Positions 13,199-24,232 of a stretch of DNA of 64,000 bases are shown here, piece by piece. The notes beneath the pieces were generated by a model. It had not been told where the DNA came from. It ran no database searches and saw nothing but the letters and a program-made list of their open reading frames with translations. Numbering within the stretch: the stretch's first letter is position 1; each line of letters begins with the position of its first letter. Made by a program: the position numbers and the translations under genes. Source of the DNA: Pantoea phytobeneficialis (GTDB lineage: Bacteria > Pseudomonadota > Gammaproteobacteria > Enterobacterales > Enterobacteriaceae); contig NZ_CP024636.1 in NCBI RefSeq assembly GCF_009728735.1, positions 3,968,483-4,032,482 of the forward strand. Direction: 5' to 3'.

Positions 13199-14028
13199 TG
13201 TTGCTCTCCATTCCACGGCGTCAGGCGGCGCTGCAAAGCGCGCAGGCCCAGTTCTAAACTAAACGCGATCAACGCAATCACCAGGATGCCCGCCAGCACC
13301 ACATCCGTCGCCAGAAACTCCCCGGCTGACTGCACCATAAAACCGAGGCCGCGCGTGGCGGCAATTAACTCGGCGGCGACCAGCGTTGACCAACCCACTC
13401 CGAGGCCGATACGCAGCCCGGTCAGGATCTCCGGCAACGCCCCCGGCAGAATCACCCAGCGCAACAGTTGCCAGCGCGTGGCACCCAGCGCCTGTGCGGC
13501 ACGGATACGTACCTGCTGCGCATTTTTCACCCCGGCCAACGTGGACAAGGTGACAGGCGCGAAAATCGCCAGGTAAATCAGTAAGATTTTTGAGCTTTCG
13601 CCAATGCCGAACCAGATCACCATCAACGGCAGATAAGCCAGCGGCGGCACCGGGCGGTAGAGTTCAATCAACGGATCGAGCAGCCCACGAATCGCCGGAC
13701 TCAGCCCCATCGCAATCCCAACCGGAATGCCGATCAGCGCCGCAAAAAACAGCGCCACCAGCATACGCGTCAGGCTGGCACCGAGATGCTGCCAGAGCGT
13801 GGCATCCATAAAACCCTGCGGGCTGGCAATCAACAGCAGCTTTTTCAGCACCTGCTGCGGCGCAGGCAGAAACAGCGGCGCAATCAATCCCAATGCCGTA
13901 ACGCCCCACCACACCAGCAACAGCACCGCGACGCTCAGCAAACTGAGCGACAATTGACGGGAAAACGGCCAACGCAGGCCACGGCGACGGCGCGCCGCCC
14001 GTGCTTTGTCATCAATTAATGCGCTCAT
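13195..14028 (-). CDS. tauC: Taurine ABC transporter permease
   Basis: 277-residue inner-membrane permease of the SsuC/TauC family with about six transmembrane segments and an EAA-type cytoplasmic loop (region [19 protein letters not shown]). It forms the channel of TauABC. It overlaps tauB by four bases and tauD by four bases, so the operon is translationally coupled. Confidence 0.97.
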   Translation of the reverse strand: MSALIDDKARAARRRRGLRWPFSRQLSLSLLSVAVLLLVWWGVTALGLIAPLFLPAPQQVLKKLLLIASPQGFMDATLWQHLGASLTRMLVALFFAALIGIPVGIAMGLSPAIRGLLDPLIELYRPVPPLAYLPLMVIWFGIGESSKILLIYLAIFAPVTLSTLAGVKNAQQVRIRAAQALGATRWQLLRWVILPGALPEILTGLRIGLGVGWSTLVAAELIAATRGLGFMVQSAGEFLATDVVLAGILVIALIAFSLELGLRALQRRLTPWNGEQQ

Positions 14029-14792
14029 GCAAACGCCTCCCGCTGGGCAAACACCTGATTCAGCACGTATTCGCGGCGTGCAATAAACGCCGGATCGGAT
14101 TTGATGCTGCGGCAGGGTTCCCCGTCAGCGAAGCGTTGACCAAAATCGAGCTTCAGCCGCTCCACCACGCGTCCTGGCCCTGGCGACAGCAGCACCAGCT
14201 CACTGGCGAGGAACACCGCTTCCTCAATGTCATGCGTAATCAGCAGGATCTGCTTGCCGGTATCGCGCCACAGCGTCAGTAACAGGGTTTGCATCTGTTC
14301 ACGGGTAAAGGCATCAAGCGCGCCGAAGGGTTCATCTAACAGCAGCAGCTGAGGGTCAGCCGCCAGCGCACGCGCAATCCCCACGCGCTGACGTTGACCC
14401 CCAGAGAGCTGCCAGATAAAACGCTTTTCCGCTCCCTCCAGCCCGACTTTGCGAATCAGACGACGCGCGATGCTATAACGCTCCGCTTTTGCCATCCCCG
14501 CCAGTTGCAGACCAAAGGCCACGTTGTCGATCACATTGCGCCACGGCAGCAGCCCTTCGTTCTGAAACACCACGCCACGTTCAGCGCCCGGCCCGTTAAC
14601 CGATTTGCCATCCAGCGTGATGCTGCCTGACTCCAGCGGCAGGAATCCGGCGATTAAATTCAGCAGTGTGGTTTTGCCACAGCCTGACGGTCCCAGCACC
14701 ACCAGCAGTTCACGCTGATCCAGTTGCAGATTGATATCCTGCAACGCAGGTTGTCCGGCGTAACGCGCATTAAGATGGGTGATGCTGAGCAT
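14025..14792 (-). CDS. tauB: Taurine ABC transporter ATP-binding protein
   Basis: 255-residue ABC ATPase that energises taurine import. Walker [11 protein letters not shown]-loop, signature LSGGQRQRV and Walker [13 protein letters not shown] are intact, followed by the H-loop (LLITHD). It lies 11 bases after tauA. The TauB assignment rather than SsuB rests on the tauACD neighbours. Confidence 0.96.
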   Translation of the reverse strand: MLSITHLNARYAGQPALQDINLQLDQRELLVVLGPSGCGKTTLLNLIAGFLPLESGSITLDGKSVNGPGAERGVVFQNEGLLPWRNVIDNVAFGLQLAGMAKAERYSIARRLIRKVGLEGAEKRFIWQLSGGQRQRVGIARALAADPQLLLLDEPFGALDAFTREQMQTLLLTLWRDTGKQILLITHDIEEAVFLASELVLLSPGPGRVVERLKLDFGQRFADGEPCRSIKSDPAFIARREYVLNQVFAQREAFA

Positions 14793-14803
14793 AGGACCTC
14801 CGG

Positions 14804-15784
14804 TTATTTCACTAAGGGGGCAACGAAGCGGGTAGTCACGAAGCTGCTGTAATCACTGGCGGCGTCCGGCACCTTGCCCTGCTCTTTCAGGAAGTGCGCG
14901 GTATCGACAATCGCCTTGTTCACCGGATTGCCGAGCTGCTCCAGTTGCTGCTGCGCGGTCAGATAGGTGTTGCCTTCCACCAGTCCCGGCACCTGCGCTT
15001 CCGGCACGCCGCTCAGACGTGACAGCTTGCTGAGGTTATCCGGCTGCTTCAGCCACTGTTGTGGGTTGTCGATGTAGGCTCTCTGCGCGTCCAGGGCGCT
15101 GCGGGCAAAGGCGGTGACAATTTCTGGATGCTGCTGGGCAAAGTCTTTACGCACCACCCAGACATCCAGCGTCGGCGCGCCCCATTTGCCCACCTGCGAG
15201 GAATCGGTCAGCACCTTGCCATCCTTCTCCAGTTCGTTAACTGCCGGTGCCCAGACGTAGGCACCATCAATATCGCCACGCTGCCAGGCGGCAATGATCG
15301 CGGGGGGTTGCAGGTTCACCAGTTGGACGTACGTGGGTTTGATACCCCAATGTTTCAGCGCCGCCAGCAGGCTGTAATGGGTGGTGGAGATAAAGGGGAC
15401 GGCAATCCGTTTACCGATGAGATCTTTGGGATTGTTGATGGATTTCTTCACCACCAACGCTTCGGAATTTCCGAGCTGCGAAGCCAACAGGAAGGCCTCG
15501 ATCGGCAGTTGCTGAGTGGCCGCTACCGCCAGCGGGCTGGAGCCGATGTTGCCAATCTGGACATCGCCAGACGCCAGCGCACGCAACACGCTGGCTCCGC
15601 TATCAAACTTACGCCAGTCAACGGTCGCGCCGCTCTGTTTGGCGAAGGTGTTGTCGGCCTGCGCCACTTTGGCCGGTTCCGCCGAAGTCTGGTACGCCAC
15701 CGTGACGTTAACCGCCTCGACCTGGAAGGTCAGCAACGCCAGCGCTGCTGCCAATGTGGTTATGGTTTTCTTCACTGCCATCAT
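14804..15784 (-). CDS. tauA: Taurine-binding periplasmic protein
   Basis: About 326-residue substrate-binding protein with an N-terminal signal peptide ending before [13 protein letters not shown], the typical TauA mature start. It closely matches E. coli TauA along its length (for example [20 protein letters not shown]). Two adjacent ATG codons are possible (15784 or 15781); a TGGGGTG ribosome site precedes both. First gene of tauABCD. Confidence 0.96.
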   Translation of the reverse strand: MMAVKKTITTLAAALALLTFQVEAVNVTVAYQTSAEPAKVAQADNTFAKQSGATVDWRKFDSGASVLRALASGDVQIGNIGSSPLAVAATQQLPIEAFLLASQLGNSEALVVKKSINNPKDLIGKRIAVPFISTTHYSLLAALKHWGIKPTYVQLVNLQPPAIIAAWQRGDIDGAYVWAPAVNELEKDGKVLTDSSQVGKWGAPTLDVWVVRKDFAQQHPEIVTAFARSALDAQRAYIDNPQQWLKQPDNLSKLSRLSGVPEAQVPGLVEGNTYLTAQQQLEQLGNPVNKAIVDTAHFLKEQGKVPDAASDYSSFVTTRFVAPLVK

Positions 15785-15837
15785 CGTACACCCCAATATT
15801 TTTATGTTGGGTGCAGTGTCGCCAGCAGTAATGGTTT

Positions 15838-15866
15838 CATAAAGGAATTAAAAATTATCCCTAATG
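15838..15866 (-). promoter_or_regulatory. AT-rich candidate Cbl/CysB control region of tauABCD
   Basis: An AT-rich block with near-palindromic GGAATTAAAAATTATCC sits about 60-80 bases upstream of tauA. E. coli tauABCD is activated by the LysR-type regulator Cbl under sulfur limitation. The exact site cannot be fixed by eye. Confidence 0.3.
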
Positions 15867-15919
15867 AAAATCGGTTCTTAGGCAATCATCGGGCAAGACT
15901 ATGCAGAATACGCAAATAC

Positions 15920-15942
15920 AAAAAAGGCGCGTCAGACGCGCC
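15920..15942 (-). terminator. Terminator of the LysE-family gene
   Basis: Six-base GGCGCG/CGCGCC hairpin with a five-base loop, followed on the minus strand by six T residues. A clear intrinsic terminator directly after the exporter gene, separating it from the tau promoter. Confidence 0.9.
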
Positions 15943-15952
15943 TCGGATTGAC

Positions 15953-16555
15953 TTAGTGCCAAATCAACAGCACACAGGCGGCGGTCAGGATTCCCATCGC
16001 CAGGTTAAAGATTTTCCACGCACGCGGGCTTCGCAGCAAACGACCAATCAGTGAGCCGAAGCCCATCCAGATCACCCCGGAAACCACATTCACCAACGCC
16101 ATACCGACGCTAATTGCTACCACCGAGTGCAGGTAAGCGGCCCCCGCCAGGCTAAAGCTGGCTACGGCCCCCAACGCCATCAGCCACGCCTTTGGATTAA
16201 TCAGTTGCAGTAACCCGCCCTGCCAGAACGGCGTTGGAACCGGCGGGGCCGAATCCGTATCCAGTTGCTCATACTCCGCCGTGGCGATTTTCCATGCCAG
16301 CCACAGCAGATAAAGGCTACCGGCGATTTTCAGAACCAGATGTAAGGCAGGATAGAGTAGGATAAGGCCACCCACGCCAAAGGCCACCATCAGCAGCATC
16401 GCCTGCATACCGATCATGATGCCGATTAACAACGGGAAAGAACGCAGAAAGCCAAAGTTGGCAGCGGAGGCGGTAAGTAACATATTATTAGGCCCTGGCG
16501 TGATCGCAGCGACCCAGAGAAAGCCCAGCATTGACAAAAACAGACTCAGTTCCAT
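15953..16555 (-). CDS. LysE/RhtB family amino-acid exporter
   Basis: 200-residue inner-membrane protein with about six hydrophobic segments and the LysE-family motif near the N-terminus (FLWVAAITPGPNNML). Family members export amino acids or related metabolites; the substrate cannot be read from sequence. ATG at 16555 is preferred, with AGGAG 13 bases upstream; a GTG at 16576 would add seven residues. It lies between tauA (same strand) and divergent yheT, where E. coli has no gene. Confidence 0.88.
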   Translation of the reverse strand: MELSLFLSMLGFLWVAAITPGPNNMLLTASAANFGFLRSFPLLIGIMIGMQAMLLMVAFGVGGLILLYPALHLVLKIAGSLYLLWLAWKIATAEYEQLDTDSAPPVPTPFWQGGLLQLINPKAWLMALGAVASFSLAGAAYLHSVVAISVGMALVNVVSGVIWMGFGSLIGRLLRSPRAWKIFNLAMGILTAACVLLIWH

Positions 16556-16616
16556 GTTGATTCGGGTGCTCCTCACCCAGGAAAGCCAAAAAACCCATCG
16601 AAACTATCAGCGAGAT

Positions 16617-17633
16617 ATGCATCAGACAAGCGTTTACCACAGTAATTTTGACTCCCCGCCCGAAGAGGACTTCATTCCTCTCAGCGGTTTTCGCAATCCG
16701 CATCTGCAAACTCTGCTGCCGCGTCTGCTCAGGCGGCGCGTGACTCTGCGCCCACACTGGCAACGCCTCGATTTACCGGACGGCGATTTTGTCGATCTTG
16801 CGTGGAGTGAAGACCCTATTCAGGCCGCGCACAAACCACGCATGGTGCTGTTTCATGGTTTAGAGGGCAGCTTTCACAGCCCCTATGCGCATGGGTTGAT
16901 GCAGGCATGTCAGGCACGCGGTTGGCTGGCAGTGGTGATGCATTTTCGCGGGTGTAGCGGTGAACCGAACCGCCTGCACCGGATTTACCATTCCGGCGAA
17001 ACCGAAGATGCCAGCTACTTTCTGCGCTGGTTAAAGCGGGAATGGGGCGATGTCCCCACCACCGCCGTCGGCGTGTCGCTGGGCGGTAATATGCTGGCAT
17101 GTCTGACCGGGTTGGAGGGACATGATGCGCCGCTGGATGCCGCAGTCGCCATCTCTGCGCCCCTGCTGCTGGAACCCTGTAGCCAGAAGCTGGAGAACGG
17201 TTTCTCACGTTTTTATCAGCACTACCTGCTGACGCAGCTGAAAAAGAACGCTAAACGTAAGTTGAAAGCCTGGCCTGGCACCCTGCCGGTCGATTTACGC
17301 GAACTGCGCGCCCTGCGCCGCCTGCGCGACTTTGACGATGCCGTCACCTCCAGAGCACACGGTTTTGTCGACGCAGGCGATTATTATCATCGTGCCAGCG
17401 CGATGCCGCTGCTGACCGGGGTACGCAAACCGCTGCTGATCATCCATGCTAAGGACGATCCCTTTATGACCGACGCAGTAATACCGAAGCCGGAGCAACT
17501 GTCGTCCTCGATTCAATATCAGCTGACGCAGCAAGGCGGCCATGTCGGCTTTGTTGGCGGTACGCTGCTACGACCGCAAATGTGGCTGGAACAACGCGTG
17601 CCGCAGTGGCTATCAACTTACCTGGATGTATGA
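16617..17633 (+). CDS. yheT: YheT family alpha/beta hydrolase
   Basis: 338-residue alpha/beta hydrolase (EMBL/YheT family). The oxyanion region HGLEGS, nucleophile elbow GVSLGGN and a late aspartate and histidine (AKDDPF, GGHVGF) make up a likely Ser-Asp-His triad. Substrate unknown. The start at 16617 matches the E. coli length but has a weak ribosome site. It overlaps yheU by four bases (ATGA). In E. coli it directly follows yheS; here tauABCD and an exporter intervene. Confidence 0.92.
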   Translation: MHQTSVYHSNFDSPPEEDFIPLSGFRNPHLQTLLPRLLRRRVTLRPHWQRLDLPDGDFVDLAWSEDPIQAAHKPRMVLFHGLEGSFHSPYAHGLMQACQARGWLAVVMHFRGCSGEPNRLHRIYHSGETEDASYFLRWLKREWGDVPTTAVGVSLGGNMLACLTGLEGHDAPLDAAVAISAPLLLEPCSQKLENGFSRFYQHYLLTQLKKNAKRKLKAWPGTLPVDLRELRALRRLRDFDDAVTSRAHGFVDAGDYYHRASAMPLLTGVRKPLLIIHAKDDPFMTDAVIPKPEQLSSSIQYQLTQQGGHVGFVGGTLLRPQMWLEQRVPQWLSTYLDV

Positions 17634-17854
17634 TCGTGATTATTCCGTGGCAACAACTTGAAGCTGAAACGCTGGAAAACCTGATCGAAGCCTTTGTATT
17701 ACGCGAAGGCACCGACTACGGTGAACAGGAGCGCAGTCTGGCGCAAAAAGTCGCTGATGTGCGTCGCCAGCTGGAACGCGGTGACGCAGTACTGGTGTGG
17801 TCAGAACTGCACGAAACCGTCAATATCATGGCACGCGGTGAATTTCGCGGCTAA
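17630..17854 (+). CDS. yheU: YheU family protein
   Basis: 74-residue protein of unknown function with the conserved segments [20 protein letters not shown] and [13 protein letters not shown]. It begins at the ATG overlapping the yheT stop. Its fixed position yheT-yheU-prkB is shared with E. coli. Confidence 0.92.
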   Translation: MIVIIPWQQLEAETLENLIEAFVLREGTDYGEQERSLAQKVADVRRQLERGDAVLVWSELHETVNIMARGEFRG

Positions 17855-17915
17855 TGCACATCCCGGCTTTTCGTGCTAACAATGCTCATCGCCGGACTTC
17901 ACAGGGAGCTTTGTT

Positions 17916-18785
17916 ATGTCAGCCAGGCATCCGATCATTGCCGTTACCGGTTCCAGCGGCGCCGGAACCACCACCACCAGCCTTGCCTTCCGCAAAATAT
18001 TCCAGCAGTTGAACCTGCATGCGGCGGAGGTCGAAGGTGACAGTTTTCATCGCTACACGCGCCCTGAGATGGACATGGCGATCCGCAAAGCGCGCGACCT
18101 TGGCCGTCATATCAGCTATTTCGGCCCGGAGGCCAACGATTTTGGCCTGCTGGAGCAAACCTTTAAGCAATACGGTAAAACCGGTCTTGGTCAGTCGCGC
18201 AAATATCTGCATACCTATGACGAGGCCGTGCCGTGGAATCAGGTGCCGGGTACCTTCACCCCGTGGCAGCCGCTGCCGGAAAACACCGATGTGTTGTTTT
18301 ATGAAGGCTTGCACGGCGGGGTGGTGACGCAGCAGCACAACGTGGCTGAACACGTCGACTTATTGGTAGGTGTGGTACCGATCGTCAACCTTGAGTGGAT
18401 TCAAAAGCTGATTCGCGACACCAGCGAGCGCGGCCATTCACGCGAAGCGGTGATGGATTCGGTGGTGCGTTCGATGGAAGATTACATCAACTTCATCACC
18501 CCGCAGTTCTCACGCACCCATATCAACTTCCAGCGCGTACCCACCGTCGATACGTCTAACCCGTTTGCTGCGCGTGAAATTCCATCACTTGATGAAAGCT
18601 TTGTGGTGATCCATTTCCGTGGTCTGGAAGGTATTGCCTTCCCCTATCTGCTGGCGATGATTCAGGATTCCTTTATCTCGCATATGAACACCCTGGTGGT
18701 GCCCGGCGGCAAAATGGGTCTGGCGATGGAGCTGATTATGACGCCGCTGGTGCAGCGACTGATTGAAGGCAAACGCATCGAATAA
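17916..18785 (+). CDS. prkB: Phosphoribulokinase-like protein PrkB
   Basis: 289-residue P-loop kinase of the phosphoribulokinase/uridine kinase family. The P-loop region GSSGAGTTTTS is at residues 12-22 and FYEGLHGG marks the Walker B area. Despite the name, enterobacteria lack RuBisCO, so the physiological substrate is unknown. An AGGGAG ribosome site precedes ATG. Followed by palindromic repeat copy 2. Confidence 0.93.
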   Translation: MSARHPIIAVTGSSGAGTTTTSLAFRKIFQQLNLHAAEVEGDSFHRYTRPEMDMAIRKARDLGRHISYFGPEANDFGLLEQTFKQYGKTGLGQSRKYLHTYDEAVPWNQVPGTFTPWQPLPENTDVLFYEGLHGGVVTQQHNVAEHVDLLVGVVPIVNLEWIQKLIRDTSERGHSREAVMDSVVRSMEDYINFITPQFSRTHINFQRVPTVDTSNPFAAREIPSLDESFVVIHFRGLEGIAFPYLLAMIQDSFISHMNTLVVPGGKMGLAMELIMTPLVQRLIEGKRIE

Positions 18786-18796
18786 TCAAACATAAC

Positions 18797-18826
18797 CGTA
18801 ACGGCGCGATTTATCGCGCCGTTACG
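18797..18826. repeat. Palindromic repeat, copy 2
   Basis: Perfect 30-base palindrome, arms CGTAACGGCGCGAT and its complement around TT, between the convergent prkB and yhfA stops. Same core as copies at 12322, 32348, 46522, 53592 and 53636. Confidence 0.9.
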
Positions 18827-18832
18827 ACCGGG

Positions 18833-19237
18833 CTAGAGTTCAATAACCTCGTAGCTGTGGGTGATTTCTACCCCTTTGCCCAGCATAATCGCTACCGAGC
18901 AATATTTTTCAGCCGACAGATCAACCGCCCGCGCCACTGCTTTATCGCCCAGCGCTTTGCCGGTAACAATAAAATGCAGGTTGATATGTGTGAAAATGCG
19001 TGGCGCTTCTTCACGACGTTCCGAGGTCAGTTTGACCTCACAATCCTTCACATCATTGCGCCCTTTTTGCAGGATCGACACGACGTCAATCGCGCTGCAA
19101 CCGCCTGCCGCCATCAGCACCATCTCCATCGGGCTCGGTGCTTTGTCGCCCGAATTGCCATCCATTAATATCTGGTGACCTGATGAGGATTCTCCGAGAA
19201 AGGTAAGCCCTTCCACCCATTTAACCCGTGCCTGCAT
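18833..19237 (-). CDS. yhfA: OsmC family protein YhfA
   Basis: 134-residue OsmC-like protein, almost identical in layout to E. coli YhfA (begins MQARVKWVEGLTFLGES). The reactive cysteines of the family are at GGCSAIDV and EKYCSVA. OsmC proteins reduce organic hydroperoxides; YhfA's own substrate is not established. The start at 19237 has an AGGAGAAAGA ribosome site. Divergent from crp. Confidence 0.95.
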   Translation of the reverse strand: MQARVKWVEGLTFLGESSSGHQILMDGNSGDKAPSPMEMVLMAAGGCSAIDVVSILQKGRNDVKDCEVKLTSERREEAPRIFTHINLHFIVTGKALGDKAVARAVDLSAEKYCSVAIMLGKGVEITHSYEVIEL

Positions 19238-19539
19238 TATTCTTTCTCCTGAATAGGCTGATTTGCCGCCAGAGTACGCTTTCACCTGAGAAACAGCAAT
19301 CCAGACTAATCGCCCTTTTGCTGAAGCGAGACAACAGAAGACAGCTAGCAAAAGCTGTGCTACAAACAGAGCTGAAAATATTTTCGTCGCAATAGACGAA
19401 GGCGGGAAGAATCAGAAGCCTGGCTTAAGAGTCCACCCGAATAATTTTCCTTAACAGGAAGCGCTCTACGATTTCACCGCCTGACAGGGAAAACTGCCCC
19501 CTGTGTTTTGGGCACGATTACAACAGAGGATAATAGCGA
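19238..19539. promoter_or_regulatory. yhfA-crp divergent promoter region
   Basis: 302-base gene-free region between divergent yhfA and crp. It should hold both promoters and the crp 5' leader. In E. coli crp is autoregulated by CRP-cAMP sites here, but I see no match to TGTGA-N6-TCACA good enough to place. A six-base inverted repeat (ACAGGG/CCCTGT, 19484-19504) lies in the crp leader shortly before the ribosome site. Confidence 0.55.
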
Positions 19540-20172
19540 ATGGTTCTCGGCAAACCGCAAACAGACCCTACACTCGAATGGTTCCTGTCCCATTGCCATA
19601 TTCACAAATATCCATCCAAAAGCACCCTGATTCATCAGGGTGAGAAAGCGGAAACGCTCTACTACATCGTGAAAGGTGCCGTTGCGGTGCTGATCAAGGA
19701 TGAAGAAGGCAAAGAGATGATTCTCTCCTACCTCAATCAGGGGGATTTCATCGGCGAGCTTGGCCTGTTTGAAGAAGGTCAGGAACGTAGTGCCTGGGTA
19801 CGAGCCAAAACTGCCTGCGAAGTGGCTGAAATTTCCTACAAAAAATTCCGTCAGCTGATTCAGGTAAACCCGGATATTTTAATGCGTCTTTCGGCGCAGA
19901 TGGCGCGTCGCCTACAGGTGACATCAGAAAAAGTGGGCAACCTTGCCTTCCTTGATGTGACCGGTCGCATTGCGCAGACGCTGCTCAATCTGGCCAAACA
20001 GCCCGATGCCATGACCCACCCGGACGGGATGCAGATCAAAATCACCCGTCAGGAAATTGGTCAGATCGTCGGATGCTCACGCGAGACAGTTGGCCGTATT
20101 CTGAAAATGCTGGAAGATCAAAACCTGATCTCCGCACATGGTAAAACCATCGTCGTTTACGGCACCCGCTAA
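19540..20172 (+). CDS. crp: cAMP receptor protein
   Basis: 210-residue global regulator, virtually the E. coli protein: cyclic-nucleotide-binding domain (about 20-110, with the phosphate-binding [15 protein letters not shown]), dimerisation helix and C-terminal winged helix whose recognition helix contains SRETVGRIL. It controls carbon-source genes, and probably ppiA here through the site at 25794. Ribosome site AGAGGATAA. Confidence 0.99.
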   Translation: MVLGKPQTDPTLEWFLSHCHIHKYPSKSTLIHQGEKAETLYYIVKGAVAVLIKDEEGKEMILSYLNQGDFIGELGLFEEGQERSAWVRAKTACEVAEISYKKFRQLIQVNPDILMRLSAQMARRLQVTSEKVGNLAFLDVTGRIAQTLLNLAKQPDAMTHPDGMQIKITRQEIGQIVGCSRETVGRILKMLEDQNLISAHGKTIVVYGTR

Positions 20173-20185
20173 TTTCTTCTCACCC

Positions 20186-20215
20186 ACGGCGTGATGGCAG
20201 CATCACGCCGTTTTT
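20186..20215 (+). terminator. crp terminator
   Basis: Eleven-base perfect stem (ACGGCGTGATG / CATCACGCCGT) with a GCAG loop, followed by a T-run. Strong intrinsic terminator 13 bases after the crp stop and before yhfK. Confidence 0.95.
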
Positions 20216-20230
20216 GTCTGCGATGAGCTG

Positions 20231-22306
20231 ATGTGGCGTCGAATCATCTATCATCCCGAAGTGAACTATGCCCTGCGGCAAACGCTGGTGCTGTGCCTGC
20301 CCGTGGCCCTCGGCTGGCTGTTTGGCGACCTGCAAAAAGGCTTGCTGTTCTCCTTAGTGCCCGCCTGTTGCAACATCGCCGGTCTTGATACGCCCCATAA
20401 ACGCTTTTTTAAACGCCTGATTATTGGCGGTTCCCTGTTTGCGACCGGCAGCTTTCTGATCCAGTGGCTGACGGATTATCACGTCCCCCTGCCGCTGATT
20501 CTGCTGGTGCTGCCACTATTAGTGGGCGTGACGGGTGAGATCAGCCCGTTGCATGGCCGCTTGTTACCCGCCACGCTGATTGCCTCCATCTTTACCCTGA
20601 GCCTGGTGGGACGTATGCCGATCTGGGTGCCTCCGCTGCTCTATATCGGCGGGACCTTGTGGTATGGGTTGTTCAACTGGTTCTGGTTTTGGCTGTGGAA
20701 AGAGCAGCCGATGCGCGAGTCGCTGAGCCTGCTGTACCGTGAGCTGGCGGATTATTGCGATGCCAAATATACCCTGTTGACGCAGCTGACCGACCCGGAG
20801 AAAGCGCTGCCGCCGTTGCTGGCACGCCAGCAAAAAGCGGTAGATCTGATCACCACCTGCTACCAGCAAATGCATATGCTGTCGGCCAGCCGCGATAACA
20901 GCCATAAACGCCTGACGCGTGCCTTTCAGGTGGCACTCGATTTGCAGGAACATATCTCCGTCAGCCTGCATCAGCCGGAAGAAGTGCAAAAGCTGGTGGA
21001 GCAGAGCCATGCTGAAGCGGTGATTCGCTGGAATGCCAAGACCATCTCCGCCCGTCTGCGCTTGCTGGCCGATGCCATTTTGTATCACCAGCTGCCGGAA
21101 CGGTTTCAAATGGATAAGCAGCTGGGTGCGCTGGAAAAAATTGCCCGCCAGCACCCGGACAATCCGGTGGGGAATTTCTGCCTGTATCACTTCAGCCGCA
21201 TTGCGCGCGTGCTGCGCACCCAGAAACCGCTGTATACCCGTGATCTGATGGCCGATCGCCAACGGCGTCTGCCGTTTTTTCCGGCGCTGCGCAGCTATCT
21301 GTCGCTGAAATCCCCCGCCTTACGCACCGCTGCACGTTTTGCCGTGATGCTGATGTTTGGTAGCGCGCTGGCGCTGTTCTTCAACATCCCCAAACCTTAC
21401 TGGATTCTGATGACCACCATGTTCGTCAGCCAGAATGGCTACAGCGCCACTCGGGTAAGAATTCAACACCGAGCGCTCGGCACCTTTGCCGGGCTGTTGA
21501 TTGCTGCCGCCTCGTTACGCTTTGACGTACCGGAATCCATCACCCTGTTGTTTATGCTGGCGATCACCCTCGCCAGCTATCTGGTGACACGTAAATATTA
21601 CGGCTGGTCAATGATTGGCTTTACGGTGACGGCGGTGTATTCGCTCCAGTTGCTGTCACTGAATGGCGCGCAGTTCCTGCTGCCACGCATGATGGATACG
21701 CTAATGGGATGTCTGATTGCCTTTGGCGGCATGATTTGGCTGTGGCCGCAGTGGCAGAGCGGCTTACTGCGTAAGAATGCGCACGATGCGCTGGAAGCCG
21801 ACCAGGAAGCGATGCAATTATTGCTCGGACCGGAGCAGTCACCGGAGAAACTGGCGTATCAGCGCATCAAGGTCAACCAGGCGCATAACGCCATGTTTAA
21901 CTCGCTGAATCAGGCGATGACCGAGCCGGGCTTCAATTCGCAGTACCTGAAAGATATGCGGCTCTGGGTGACGCACAGTCAGTTTATTGTCGAACACATC
22001 AACGCCATGACTATCCTGGCACGCGAACATACCATGCTGACGCCTAAGTTGGCGGAAAGGTATCTGCAATCCTGTGAGATCGCGCTGCAACGCTGTCAGC
22101 AGCGGCTGGAGCATGATGGCCCCGGTAACGACAGCAATATTCTGGAAGCACCGGAAAACATCAATGAGGGGGCGGTAACGATTGTCGAGCAGCATGTGAA
22201 GCGCATTCTGCAACACCTGAACGTGATGCACACCATCTCTTCTCTGGCATGGAGCCAGCGACCACATCATGGCCGCTGGCTGACCGGACTACGGGTGAAA
22301 AACTGA
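20231..22306 (+). CDS. yhfK: YhfK/YccS-type FUSC family membrane protein
   Basis: 691-residue inner-membrane protein of the FUSC (aromatic-acid efflux-like) family. It has two blocks of about five to six membrane segments (roughly residues 15-150 and 375-505), each followed by a long soluble region. Function unproven. It follows crp and stops one base before the convergent argD stop, so no terminator separates them. Confidence 0.9.
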   Translation: MWRRIIYHPEVNYALRQTLVLCLPVALGWLFGDLQKGLLFSLVPACCNIAGLDTPHKRFFKRLIIGGSLFATGSFLIQWLTDYHVPLPLILLVLPLLVGVTGEISPLHGRLLPATLIASIFTLSLVGRMPIWVPPLLYIGGTLWYGLFNWFWFWLWKEQPMRESLSLLYRELADYCDAKYTLLTQLTDPEKALPPLLARQQKAVDLITTCYQQMHMLSASRDNSHKRLTRAFQVALDLQEHISVSLHQPEEVQKLVEQSHAEAVIRWNAKTISARLRLLADAILYHQLPERFQMDKQLGALEKIARQHPDNPVGNFCLYHFSRIARVLRTQKPLYTRDLMADRQRRLPFFPALRSYLSLKSPALRTAARFAVMLMFGSALALFFNIPKPYWILMTTMFVSQNGYSATRVRIQHRALGTFAGLLIAAASLRFDVPESITLLFMLAITLASYLVTRKYYGWSMIGFTVTAVYSLQLLSLNGAQFLLPRMMDTLMGCLIAFGGMIWLWPQWQSGLLRKNAHDALEADQEAMQLLLGPEQSPEKLAYQRIKVNQAHNAMFNSLNQAMTEPGFNSQYLKDMRLWVTHSQFIVEHINAMTILAREHTMLTPKLAERYLQSCEIALQRCQQRLEHDGPGNDSNILEAPENINEGAVTIVEQHVKRILQHLNVMHTISSLAWSQRPHHGRWLTGLRVKN

Positions 22307-22307
22307 G

Positions 22308-23531
<1,224 letters not shown>

Positions 23532-23560
23532 CTACCTCATCGGATTATTTGTTGAGCTGA

Positions 23561-23599
23561 CGTGAAATTATAATCACAAAATATGCATAAAAAATCACA
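23561..23599 (-). promoter_or_regulatory. ArgR operator (two ARG boxes) of argD
   Basis: Two 18-base boxes, 23561-23578 and 23582-23599, separated by three bases, the canonical ARG spacing. Read on the minus strand they contain TGATTATAATTTCA and TGATTTTTTATGCA against consensus TGAATWWWWATTCA (two mismatches each). The first overlaps a TATAAT -10 element at 23567-23572. Arginine-ArgR repression of argD is known in E. coli. Confidence 0.85.
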
Positions 23600-23615
23600 C
23601 AAAGGCAAACACAAC

Positions 23616-24191
23616 TTAAGTCTTCAGGAAATTCGCCAGAAGCTGATGGCCCTGCTCGCTGAGGATGCTTTCCGGGTGAAATTGCACCCCCTCGAGTGGC
23701 AGCGTTTTATGGCGGAATCCCATGATCTCATCCGGTTCACCATCACGCAGGCTCCAGGCGGTAATTTCGAACTCTTCAGGGAGGGTCGCGCGCGCCACAA
23801 TCAGCGAATGGTAACGGGTGACGTTGAGCGGATTATTTAACCCACGAAAGACACCGCTGTCGTTATGGCGAATCGCCGACGTTTTGCCGTGCATCACCTG
23901 ACGCGCGCGTACCACCTGCGCGCCATACACCTGGGCAATGGCCTGATGGCCAAGGCATACGCCAAGGATCGGTAAGCGGCCAGCAAAACGGCGGATCGCC
24001 GCCAACGAGATGCCGGACTGATCCGGAGTGCAGGGGCCAGGCGAAATCACCAGATGAGTGAGCGGTAGCGCCTCCATTTCGTCGAGGGTGATGGCATCGT
24101 TGCGCACCACCCTGACGTCAGCACCCAATTGGCAAAAGTATTGGTAGAGATTCCAGGTGAAGGAGTCGTAATTATCGATTAACAGCAGCAT
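23616..24191 (-). CDS. pabA: Aminodeoxychorismate synthase glutaminase component
   Basis: 191-residue class I glutamine amidotransferase that feeds ammonia to PabB for 4-amino-4-deoxychorismate, a folate precursor. The triad is C79 (GVCLGHQ), H172 and E174 (FHPES). It could resemble TrpG, but length and the pabA-fic-yhfG-ppiA context identify PabA. Transcribed toward argD. Confidence 0.95.
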   Translation of the reverse strand: MLLLIDNYDSFTWNLYQYFCQLGADVRVVRNDAITLDEMEALPLTHLVISPGPCTPDQSGISLAAIRRFAGRLPILGVCLGHQAIAQVYGAQVVRARQVMHGKTSAIRHNDSGVFRGLNNPLNVTRYHSLIVARATLPEEFEITAWSLRDGEPDEIMGFRHKTLPLEGVQFHPESILSEQGHQLLANFLKT

Positions 24192-24232
24192 AGCGCCCTC
24201 AGGCAGGTCAAACCGCCGCTATTCTACGCATT

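Noticed and set aside
19340..19375. CRP autoregulatory site upstream of crp (CTGTGCTACAAACAGAGC)
   Set aside because: Both half-sites deviate too much from TGTGA/TCACA to support a call.
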